In this document: in pieces, positions 55,814 through 64,000 of the stretch
Numbering within the stretch: the stretch's first letter is position 1
How the letters are laid out: the number at the start of each line of letters is the position of its first letter
From: Salvia splendens
Lineage: Eukaryota > Streptophyta > Magnoliopsida > Lamiales > Lamiaceae
Reading direction: 5' to 3'
Assembly: GCF_004379255.2 (NCBI RefSeq)
Contig: NC_056039.1
Span: forward strand, 19,977,883-20,041,882
DNA: 64,000 nt
Notes under the pieces: model-generated
The model's input: the letters and a program-made list of their open reading frames with translations, nothing else
Told to the model about the DNA's origin: nothing
Database searches by the model: none
Made by a program: the position numbers and the translations under genes

Positions 55814-58436
55814 TTAACAAGTAGGGTCCGTACCCGGGGGGTGTGAAGGCCTTCCTTGGAATTCGATGATTTGAAGATTATTTCCTCCTTGGCATGGCTC
55901 GGCTTCCATACGGATGGAGCTCATCCCCTCTGCTTCGTCGTGGTCTAGCTTGTTCACTTCCCACTCCTCATGCTCCCCATCGGCATTCTCTCCAATTTTT
56001 CCGAAGGCCATGAGGGAGTAGTATCGGTTGGAGCTCATGTGGTTTTCTATTTGTTGAGATTTCTCGGGATCAAATCTTTTAAAGGAACCGGTCGCACGCC
56101 CTTGTCCTTCTTCATGCGCCGGGTCTTCTTGTCCCGTGGTGTCCACTCCTTGCGGAGCACTATCTCGTCCGCCTCCAAGAGAAGAAGATCTAGTGATCCG
56201 GGGTCTAGGCTGATTAGGGCCTCGGACCAGGTCCATGCCCTGTCCACTAGGTGAATCTCCCATAATATCCGGGCCCTTCCATCCCCCTCCCTTGCTTTCT
56301 TTTGCCTTCCCGTTCGCCCGATGATGGCCCCCCCTTGGCTTTATTCTTCCCTTGCTGTTTCCACTCCGAGGTTGTCTCAATTTGATTCAATTCAACGTCT
56401 TTAGCTTTCCCTTCTCGACCCCCTTGTTGTGGCTGTTTCGGTTGGACTATGTTGTAGTTCCGTCTCAATTTGATTCAATTCAACGTCTTATGGCCTACAT
56501 GCCTACACTCCCGGCAATACGATGGGATTTTATCCCATTTCACCTGTTGCACCAACTCGCGACACAAATGTCCAAAATGGTTTCGTCGGGAGGCGGCTTA
56601 GTAATGTCAATTTCCACGCAAATCCGAGCAAAAGATAGCCTAGATTTGTTAGCCGTGGCTCGATCCACTTGGATCGGGTTCCCAAGGAGTTTTCCAATAG
56701 CAAATAGGGCGGCTTGATAAAAAAGGTGAATAGGTAGGCCTATTAGGTTGCACAATATTGCCGCAATTGGGGACTCACAATAAGCGTCGAAATCTGGTGT
56801 CCATTTCAAGACTCTCATCGGGTGGCGATCTACGAACCAAACCGGCGTGCCTTTAGGTCCGCTAAGGAGTCGAGCGTAGTCCGCAATATCCTCAAATTGC
56901 ACAAGAATATGTTTTGCATTAATATATTTCCAAGTGTAACCACGACAAAACTCGATATTCTCAAGAGCCTTTTGAATTTGATGCGAAGCCGGAATAGAGT
57001 GTGAGAACTTACCGACAATGGCGTGGCCTAGTGTTGTCGCTAGTTTTTGGATCTCGGCCCCGCTGAAGTAGATAGCTGGTTTGCCATTGGACGTTGTCGC
57101 GTATCCAATGTTTTGGATTTGCTCCGGGACGAATGCTTGTGGTCCATCTAGTTTCGGAGCATGCCGAACCATGTCGGCTATAGTGGTATGTTTGTTGGGA
57201 CTTTTCATGGTAGCATTACTCCCTTGGGGGTAGTTAATTTTCGCCGAGTTCTTGTTGTGGTCTTCATTCTCTTTGGATCCATTTTTGTGGACATTCCCAC
57301 CTTGCGGCCTTCCTTTCGGGGTCTCCACCTCCATCGCCTCATCAACCTCAAGTGGTGTCTCCTTTTCTTGTTCGGATTGATTGGGGACATTAGTGATTAC
57401 CCCGAACCCTTGCTCGCCTTTTTGGCCCGATGGTTTTTATCGCTAGCCTTCGTCCTCGGCATGACCGAGGTCGAGTCATGATGCATCGCTCCTATCTCAA
57501 AGGTGGCGCGTAACCTTCTCGTCCTTCCTCTCTCGAGAGGTGGGAATTCCTCATATGATGGACCATTAGGTATCAACAACTTGGTTGAGGGAGGATCCGA
57601 GTTCCATTTGAGCAAAAGTTGGCCAACTCCGACATTGTTGTGTCGCCGTCCGGTTGGCCGTCGGCGAGGAGGGTCTGCGCCGCCCAAGTATCCATCTTCT
57701 CCGCCGAGTCAAGTGCCACCACGTGCAAGAGATTATCATATTTTGGCTGCATTGGGGAGATGGAGGAAGGTACATCACGTGATGTTGCTCCTTGGTATTG
57801 GCCAAATGCACTTTCAAAAGGTATTTTTGTTTCACTACCCATTTTTGGCAAGTTGACTTCCACACATGCCAAGGCACGTTGGGGACCGCAGGAGCCATCA
57901 CTAGCCTTTGGGGAGACGTTCGAAGGTGTTTGATGAGACACTCCTTCGTTTTCCAACTCTTCGCCGGACCCCTGGCCGGCCGGCGGTGCCACGTCAGCCA
58001 CATCACTACATTTTTGGGCGATGATGCTCAAATCTCCTTCCATTTCGTCGACTGGTATATCATCCTCATTCCCTATGGAGGGTTCCTTCACGGCATGGCT
58101 TGGTTCCAAAGGGAAGAGGTCCGTCTTGCATCGGGGTGTCTCGGGGTCATCGCTATTGCCGACGAGACTCTCTTCCCCTCCAAAAGATAGCTTTTGACAG
58201 AGTTGTTTGTCCTCCGGGAGGGGGGAGGGGACTAACCTTTTCCGTCCATTCCCTTTGGGGGGGTGGAGCTCTTCCTCACTTTGCACCGGGATTTTGAGAC
58301 TTTGAGCCTCATGGACTTGGTTGTTTGTTTGGTGGAGGCATCTTCGGGAGATTGAAAGACCATTAGCTGGTCCGGGATGACTCGAGGAGGGTCCACGGGG
58401 CCTGGTGGGGGGAGGATCCGGCGGATGGTCCGCCAT
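55814..58436 (-). pseudogene. LINE M ORF1, frameshifted, zinc knuckle disrupted
   Basis: Start ATG 58436 (MADHPPDPPP). The basic motif reads GNGRKRLVPSPLPEDKQLCQK. The acidic middle extends to about 57400. The DUF4283-like block at 56540-57334 has IYFSGAEIQKLATTL, GKFSHSIPASHQ and HPMRVLKWTPDFDAY. The frame breaks just after ILDIC. In the knuckle, CRECRHVGH is followed by foreign sequence: a 27-nt direct copy of 56372-56398 at 56462-56488 replaces the segment that should hold the last Cys. The tail has MSSNRYYSLM. The TAA is 2 nt before the ORF2 ATG. Confidence 0.84.
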
Positions 58437-58681
58437 CGAGCCAAGGAGGACTCTTCAAAGGTGGTGGCCGAGAATGGTGGTTAGGTCGAATTTTGAAGGA
58501 GGGGAGTAGGGCTTATCCGGCGTGAGTGGACACCCGGAAGAGGGAGGGGAGGGAGGTTGGAGATGGGGTGGCGAGGTGGGTGGCGAGGTAGTTCTCCGGC
58601 GGTTCAATAAGGGTGGGATTGTAGAGAGAAGGTGGAGCTTCTCACTCTTCTCTTGACCCACGAATTTAGTTTGGTGATGTT
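58437..58681 (-). promoter_or_regulatory. LINE M 5' UTR with terminal hairpin block
   Basis: Leader of about 245 nt. The block at 58622-58652 pairs GAGAAG with CTTCTC, a different base composition of the same stem as LINE A. It abuts the right TSD, so the 5' end is complete. Confidence 0.6.
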
Positions 58682-60466
58682 AAATGCCAATCATCCACGT
58701 GTGGAGCCTTGGTGTGCATATCGCCCTCGTGCACTTTTCCTTTCCTCCTCCTCGACACCAATTGGAAGCCATCCTCATCCACATTTGGGTGACTCCTACT
58801 AGCCACTCTTGACTTCGACGATCCCGCACCCAATGTACCCTCGATGTACTCCGCGTGATTGTTACAATCTTTGGACTTCTCCAACTGTCCAATGGACGAT
58901 GGAGTGCCATTCGCCTTTGGGCGCCACTCACGGTGGATGATCTTGGCGGCATGGCTTGAAAGGTTCTCCTTGTATGATGCTCGGCGACCCTTGTCTCTAC
59001 CCCGAGACTTCCTTCCCGCTGCACGGCAATCCTCTTTCTCATGCCCAACATGTTTACAATTATCACAAAACATTGGAATACGGACCCATGCCACTTTGTA
59101 CCTCGAGTCTTTGCCTCGGATATTAAGGATGATCTCTTCCGTTGGGGGAGTAGAGATGTCAATCTCTACGCAAATCCTTGCGAAGGAGAGTCGGCTTTGA
59201 TGAATTGTGGCATGATCGGCTTGTAGTGGCTTGCCAAGGAGCTTACCGATTGCCAAGAGGGCCGATTCCTCATAGAGATGAGCCGGTATACCTAATTTGT
59301 TACACCACACGGCAACAATTGGCGACTCAAAGAACGTGTCAAAATCCGGCGCCCACTTGAACACCCTCATCGGATGGCAATCAACATACCAATTCGGACT
59401 CCCATTATGGCCATTTAGCACCTTAGCATAATCGGCCACCTCTTGAAATTGGAGTAAAATATGCTTAGCATTCAAGTATTTCCATGTGAATGCTCCAACT
59501 AGCCCCATGCCACTAAGACTTTTTTGAATTTGGGTTGTGGACGGGAGTGAATGGGAGAACTTCCCGACAATAGCTAGCCCTAGCTTCTCCGAGAGAAAAT
59601 CCGTTTCAAAATCGGAAAAGGAGAGCGATGGCGTACCTTCAAAAGAGCCGGCTGTACCCAAAGGCTTGGTCTTGCCGTCGTCCAAGGGGATTGGCTCGGA
59701 CTTTCGATTTGAGGCCGATGAACCCTGCACGGCCCCGGTCCCCCCCGCGGTTGGAATGATTCGTTGCCGCCTTCCACACATTCGTCGGCGGTGCCAGCGT
59801 TTCAGGCGAAGATTCCGGCGGTGCCAGCTTTTCCGGTGACGGCTCCGGCGGTTGTGCCACAGGGGCACGGTCTTCCATGCGTGCATCAGCCTCAAGGTGG
59901 AGGTAAGTAGCACATGGTATTGCTTGTGAGTACAAATTGTCATTTTCCCCATTTGGAGCAACACCTTCTTCCCCATGCAAAGTGGTCTTTGTCTCTACCT
60001 CTTTTTGCAAGTCACATGATTCCAACACATCACATGCCACCCCATCATCTAGCCTAGGACCCATGTGATGTATTGTACTTGCACCGGTTGGGTGGTTGTC
60101 CAGCTCATTCCGGCTCGCCGGCGCCGGCGAAATTCCGGCCACCTCCTCGGAGTTGAGCATTTCCATTGCAACCTTCTTCTTCTTTTCTTCCATCTTTGCT
60201 GTCGACTCCTTCATCGGCTCAACTACCTCTCGGAAACCGGATTTGACTGGTGGGTCCACTAGGTCATCGTCCGAGATTCTGGCAGCAAAATACCGTTCAT
60301 GGTCGAGAAGGAGTAAGTGACCCGTAGCTGCTTTGAAGGGGCCCGGCCTCGCCATTTGAGCAAACGTTCTCATCGTATACCCATTGGAAGGCTGCTCTCC
60401 TTCCGGCGACGCCGTCTCCTCATCATTTTTCCCGGCGAGTAGCTCCTCGGCCATTTCGAAGATCAT
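58682..60466 (-). pseudogene. LINE L ORF1, main part
   Basis: Divergent from all other ORF1s here. N-terminal block (59.75-60.47 kb): MIFEMAEELLAGKNDEE, MRTFAQMARPGPF, a Lys-rich EEKKKKVAMEM, and a Pro-rich EPSPEKLAPPESSPETLAPP repeat. A frameshift in a run of seven C at about 59738-59744 leads to the second block: FEGTPSLSFSDFETDFLSEK, GKFSHSLPSTTQ, HPMRVFKWAPDFDTF, knuckle CDNCKHVGHEKEDC (about 59033-59072), a Lys/Arg-rich stretch and DEDGFQLVSRRRKGK. Apart from that homopolymer change and the LINE M insertion the frame is open for roughly 650 codons, so selection or recent origin is plausible. Confidence 0.8.
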
Positions 60467-60763
60467 TTTTTTCTTGATTCGACTAACCCCCGAAATAGTC
60501 TCAAGGCCTGTGCGTTTCAGCTCACGTCAGCCTCTCTTAGGGAAAGGAGTCCCGGCCCTCTTCGTCTTTGGCCGTGGGATGAAAGGGAGACTCCGTTCCG
60601 GCGAGCGGTGTGATTGGATTGTGTGAGATGAAACCGTAGCAGCCTCAACCGCCGGTTCTCCGCCGGCCTTCACCATAGTCGTGGCTGAAGATTACATTTC
60701 ACCTCCCTCAAAGGGGAGGGATGGAGAGTGGACGAAATCTAGAGAGAAGTAGAGCTTCTCTCT
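60467..60763 (-). promoter_or_regulatory. LINE L 5' UTR with terminal hairpin block
   Basis: About 300 nt. The block at 60738-60767 has the best stem of all copies: GAGAGAAG pairs with CTTCTCTC over 8 bp with a 5-nt loop. An in-frame stop lies upstream of the ATG at 60466, which supports that start. The neighbour at 60764 is gypsy protease sequence. Confidence 0.6.
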
Positions 60764-61912
60764 CTTGACAGGTACACAAATGTTAGGACCAAACACCTTG
60801 TGTGGAAGATGTTCTCCCTTTGTTGATCATCGTTTCTGTTTTGCATGTTTAGAGCCCTTCGAACCACCAAAAGTTCTCCATGTGGAAGTTGTTCTCCTCC
60901 TCATCATCATCATCTTCACGTTCACTTTCAGATTCTATCTCTCCATTTGGCTTCAAAATCATCACCCTTTTGTTTGGACATTGAGATGCAATGTGTCCAA
61001 CACCTTGACAACGAAAACATTTGATATCTCTATTTCGAGTAGAAGTAGAAATACCTTTACCCTTCTCAAATTCTTTGGACTTGGATGTCGACGCTTCATT
61101 TTGGGGTTTAGAAGCTGCCCCAAAATTGGATTTGGATGAAGTCCACTCTTTTGTCCTTGACGAATGAGAACTTGTTGAAAAATTCTTTTGGATTGTTCCC
61201 TTCTTCTTCAATTGTCCCTCCACCTTCATGGTCATATGAACCATGTCCTCCAATTCCACATAGTGTTGAAGCTCCACAATGTTTGCAATCTCCCTATTCA
61301 GCCCACATAAGAATCGAGCCATGGTTGCTTCTCTATCTTCTTCAACATTTGCCCTAATCATAACAATCTCCATCTCTTTGTAGTACTCATCAACAGATTT
61401 AGTACCTTGTTTCATAGATTGTAATTTTTGATACAATTCACGAAAATAATGAGAAGGTACAAATCTCTTACGCATTATGCCTTTCATTTCTTCCCAAGTC
61501 GAAACTGGTCTTCCTCCATATCGCCTTGTACTAGTTGTCAAACTATAGCATAGTCAGTGAATTCAATAGCAACAAGCCTAACCTTTTTCTCCTCGGAATA
61601 GTTGTGACATTCAAAGATGAGATCCACCTTTCTCTCCCACTCCAAATAAGCTTCGGGGTCACTCCTTCCTTGGAATGTTGGGATCATCAGTTTGATACTT
61701 CTCAAATCACCAACAACTTCATTTGTACGCCCTCTTCTACCGTTCCCATGCCTCTCATTTCGATGCCTATGTGAAGCATTATCCTCTCCTCTACTCTCTT
61801 CTTCCTCGTTATTGTTTGCATTTGCTTGAAGTTCCAGCCTCTCCAAGCGCTCTGAAACACTTTCCAGAACACGTCCAAGCCTTCTAAAATGTTGTTGGAT
61901 GGCTTGCAACAA
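60764..61912 (-). pseudogene. Ty3/gypsy gag with start of protease
   Basis: Starts at 61912 (MLQAIQQHFRRLG). An Arg/His/Asn-rich region is followed by the retrotransposon gag domain: IPTFQGRSDPEAYLEWERKV, then a frame change at about 61540, RKRFVPSHYFRELYQKLQ, GTKSVDEYYKEMEIVMIRA, ATMARFLCGLN, YVELEDMVHMTMKVEGQLKKK. A CCHC knuckle CFRCQGVGHIASQCP (about 60980-61020) and an acidic EREDDDDEEEN run follow. Past a stop, RENIFHTRC is the beginning of the protease region, cut by LINE L at about 60764. Capsid/nucleocapsid precursor of the element; inactive because of the frame break and truncation. Confidence 0.88.
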
Positions 61913-62290
61913 CAGTAGAATCCATCCTCACAGTTCACTCTTGTTTCACACAAAAATAAACCTCACAAAACACTCGTGTATATCACTCGTTGGCTTTTAC
62001 CTCCCCTCAAATAATCTCACCACTCAAGCCTTTTACCACTCTTTCTCTTTTGCAAAGATAACACAAGTAAAAAACAAATCAAGAACAAACAAGATCTAAT
62101 AACGACCAACCAAACTTCAGCCCTTGAATGAAGGATGAAAGGAAATGGTCAAGAAAATATGAGGTGAAATGTGTATTTCGTTTTTTTTCTTTTTTTTCAG
62201 TTTTTTTTTTTTTCAGTTTTTTCAGTTTTTTTTTCAAGGATATGAAAGATATACAATGTAAGATAAAGCTAAGGATAGATCAATACCAGT
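61913..62290 (-). other. Gypsy untranslated leader between primer site and gag
   Basis: About 380 nt, AT-rich, without a gene. It contains a low-complexity tract at 62179-62236 made of T runs broken by CAG (sense: CTG and A runs). No other structure recognised. Confidence 0.65.
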
Positions 62291-62304
62291 TGGCTCTGAT
62301 ACCA
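62291..62304 (-). other. Primer binding site for initiator tRNA-Met
   Basis: Sense TGGTATCAGAGCCA, the typical plant LTR-retrotransposon site complementary to the 3' end of initiator tRNA-Met, two nucleotides after the LTR end. It fixes the LTR boundary and the minus orientation. Confidence 0.9.
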
Positions 62305-62306
62305 AA

Positions 62307-62881
62307 TGATAAGGATTGGGATACGACGAAGGACCCGTTGGATATATTGATCAAAGAACCCCACGTATAAGGTTTGGCAGCGGACTCCCTTGATTGATAA
62401 TCTGGTTTGATCCACTTCCAGAGCTTAGAAAACCTCGACCCGATGGCTATATGATCAGCCAAGAACCTCGGTATGGTTGAACGCCACAAGAACTTGCTCA
62501 AAGTATCTTGATAAGTTCCAAACAAGTGAAAACCTCTACAAAGAGAATTCAACTCACAAGACAAAGTCTATTTCGTATTTGATCAATGGTGTCTTCAAAT
62601 GACATGCTTACAAGCCTATTTATAGGCTAGAATGGACTCTTGAAAGTCTCACATCATTAGTACAACTTAAGACACTTAAAAATGACTCATAATAAAATAA
62701 AAGTAACTCCTAAACCTTTGGTGTAACTCTAGGATATCTAAAGTCACTTATTTAACATAAAAATGTAACTAAAATAGACCCTTAATTTTTGCTGCTCCAA
62801 CTTGGACGAAAATGCATCATGTATCATCAATTTGGGCCTCCAAAATGTGATATGTAGTGACTCCACACTTCAAGTCTTGGG
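62307..62881 (-). repeat. Gypsy LTR (right copy), outer boundary uncertain
   Basis: The sense 3' end is ...TTATCA at 62307, next to the primer site. A TATA-like CTATAAATAG (about 62615-62626) marks the U3/R area. The outer (sense 5') boundary is not clear: it lies somewhere before the pol stop at 62882, perhaps near 62830. The first 350 nt match 49009-49378 closely. On its outer side lies a pol 3' remnant, so this LTR has pol on one side and a primer site with gag on the other. Confidence 0.75.
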
Positions 62882-63192
62882 CTATCCACAAACTTGAATA
62901 ATATTCACCACTTGGCCCAATGTAGAATGGTCTTGTAATTGGGCTTTTATTTCAACAACTAAAAGCAACATGGACTCCTTTATCTTCTTAGCTCTAGCTC
63001 TTGTAATTGGCCCACTTGGAATGATCAATGGATCCATCTTCTTGTCCTTGTAGATCAGCTTGGTTGTGTCTCCATCATCTAGCCTAGGAATAGGATAGCC
63101 ATACATTTCCGCGATTTTGTTGATTGCTCGGCAGTCGATGCACATCCTCCATGATCCATCTTTCTTAGAAACAACAATTACCGGAACAACAC
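62882..63192 (-). pseudogene. Gypsy pol remnant: RT fragment fused to pol C-terminus
   Basis: Sense order: [31 protein letters not shown] (RT), then directly GDTTKLIYKDKK and GPITRARAKKIKESM to a stop. The GPITRARAKK string is, as far as I know, typical of the end of gypsy pol downstream of integrase. RT core, RNase H and integrase between are deleted. Cut on the right by the LINE N insertion at 63193. Confidence 0.7.
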
Positions 63193-64000
63193 TTTTTTTT
63201 TCAAAAACCTTTATGGTGGAGGGTTCGTGGGTCCCTCATCCCTATATTTCATAAGAGGTTGAGTACAGATCCTGGCCACACCCAAAAGTGGTGTGCCAAC
63301 ACAAAGATTAGGAGTAGAAAGCGGTCCGGATCCAACAACCCGGACCTCATCATACTCCCCTCCAAAAGACAAAATACAATTGAACAAAAACAAAAGATAA
63401 AAGTCTCCTTCCTTCCTCGGCAACAGTGCTACTCGTGTTCTTCAAACCGAACTCGAATGTTGGGTATTCCCATTTCTTTAATTCTAATGATGTCCTTTAG
63501 GGGTCTTGGAGCTGATTGGGCAGAGTAACGATGGTAGCTTTGCTGGTCCAAGCCCATCTTAGCGAGCATATCCGCCGCTTGGTTCCCCTCCCGGGGAATG
63601 GATGAGACGCGGATGATGTGCTGTTGCTTGAAGAGGAAGAGCCGCGCCATGACCCGACGGACGTGTGCCGGCCCCCACGTTTTACCATTGAGGAGTTTGG
63701 CGACTTGCTCAGCGTCCGTCTCCATCCATATGAGCTGCGCTAGCTCATTCGCAAGCTCGAGTCCACAATGAGCCGCCATGAGTTCAGCCTCCAAAGCTGA
63801 CCACTCCTCCCCCTCCTGCTTTATCCAAAGCTTCCATGTATGCCCCATCCGTGTTAACCTTGATCCACGAGCCCTCGGGGGGGTGCCACTTGACCGGCAT
63901 CACCAATGGTCTCGGCCCCCTTGAGACTGTCTGGCTCGGAATGCTCATTCCCAAATGCACCCCCTTTCAGTGTTTCGGCTTGATGGTCCCATTGGCCATG
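63193..64000 (-). mobile_element. LINE N, 3' end (continues past right edge)
   Basis: Poly(T) of 9 nt at 63193-63201, 3' UTR with the shared end block (the second stem is weakened, GGTT for GGTG), then the ORF2 C-terminus. Inserted in gypsy RT at GGAACAAC(A)C. The TSD partner is outside the window. Confidence 0.85.
63429..64000 (-). pseudogene. LINE N ORF2 C-terminus: damaged RNase H
   Basis: Contains KVNTDGAYMEA (first catalytic Asp region, in the partly frameshifted stretch near 63850-63870), then a deletion of about 20 codons that removes the VRDH...PL segment. EAELMAA, ETDAEQ and GNQAADMLAKMG follow, ending RVRFEEHE. SIPREGN replaces FIHREGN. The upstream part continues past the window with KPKHxKG-type linker text at the edge. 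Confidence 0.8.

Larger units (their letters stand above)
50803..58681 (-). mobile_element. LINE M, full-length LINE hosting an SmD1 retrocopy
   Basis: Inserted in LINE L ORF1, with a perfect 18-nt TSD AAATGCCAATCATCCACG (50785-50802 and 58682-58699) and 10 T at 50803-50812. Sense order: 5' UTR (58437-58681), ORF1 (55814-58436), ORF2 (51078-55811), 3' UTR. Several frameshifts. A subfamily distinct from A/D and C/E. Confidence 0.9.
50357..60763 (-). mobile_element. LINE L, ORF1-only (half-LINE) element hosting LINE M
   Basis: Pieces 50357-50802 and 58682-60763, about 2.5 kb in all. Sense order: 5' UTR with the shared terminal hairpin block (60738-60767), ORF1 (60466 to 58700 and 50802 to 50604), about 240 nt of noncoding 3' region, then a tail (10 T at 50357-50366). 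There is no ORF2: after the ORF1 stop neither the usual ATG nor any endonuclease/RT text follows. The last 45 nt resemble the tail of the complete LINEs. Left flank is LINE K, right flank is gypsy protease, with no TSD, so the insertion probably came with a deletion. Confidence 0.8.

Noticed and set aside
62179..62236. T-rich tract as a LINE or retrogene poly(A) tail
   Set aside because: It is broken by CAG units, no element end adjoins it, and it sits within the gypsy leader between primer site and gag.
1..64000. CRISPR arrays, operons or prokaryotic features
   Set aside because: No regularly spaced short repeats; repeated blocks are retrotransposon copies with eukaryotic tails and TSDs.

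Overview
The window reads as intergenic heterochromatin of a flowering plant, probably a eudicot. Almost every base belongs to a retrotransposon, and I see no resident host gene. Plant diagnostics are: L1-type LINEs whose ORF1 has a DUF4283-like domain plus a CX2CX4HX4C zinc knuckle and whose ORF2 runs endonuclease, reverse transcriptase, zf-RVT and RNase H; a Ty3/gypsy element with an initiator-tRNA-Met primer site; a tRNA-derived SINE; and a retrocopy of plant SmD1. The species cannot be named from this. Letters A to P are my own labels.

Layout, deduced from poly(A)/poly(T) tails and target-site duplications (TSDs). The oldest layer is a minus-strand gypsy complex, now scattered over about 38862-39857 (integrase), 47249-48640 (RT and RNase H), 49009-49378 (LTR) and 60764-63192 (protease start, gag, leader, primer site, LTR, pol remnant). 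LINE C (10311-38861, 3' end off the left edge) sits in the integrase end. LINE C was hit by LINE B (1-10310) and LINE D (14289-36294). LINE B carries a SINE (869-1038) and the intact LINE A (1096-8828). LINE D carries plus-strand LINE F (18602-32561) and plus-strand LINE P (34262-35136), and LINE F carries LINE E (21099-30661). This gives gypsy > C > D > F > E, five layers. To the right, LINE H (39858-47248) splits the gypsy pol, LINE K (49379-50356) splits an LTR, an ORF1-only LINE L (50357-60763) holds LINE M (50803-58681), LINE M holds an SmD1 retrocopy (54361-54972), and LINE N (63193 to the right edge) is truncated by the window.

How the parts work together. LINE A keeps both ORFs open, a 40-nt tail and a perfect TSD, so it is the best candidate for an autonomous source. 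Seven full LINE 5' ends from divergent subfamilies share a terminal hairpin block, and all 3' ends share a tail that can form two small stem-loops. The ORF1-only element L has both ends in recognisable form, so it looks like a non-autonomous half-LINE that could be mobilised by ORF2-bearing relatives. The SmD1 copy carries the same hallmarks (tail, 19-nt TSD), so the machinery also acted on host mRNA. Several junctions look like template switching or microhomology joining: chimeric LINE B, tandem double 5' end of LINE E, patchwork 5' end of LINE H, and a head-to-head D/F junction that makes a kilobase-scale inverted repeat.

The least certain parts are exact 5' boundaries, the outer edge of the right LTR, and the order of events in the gypsy complex.
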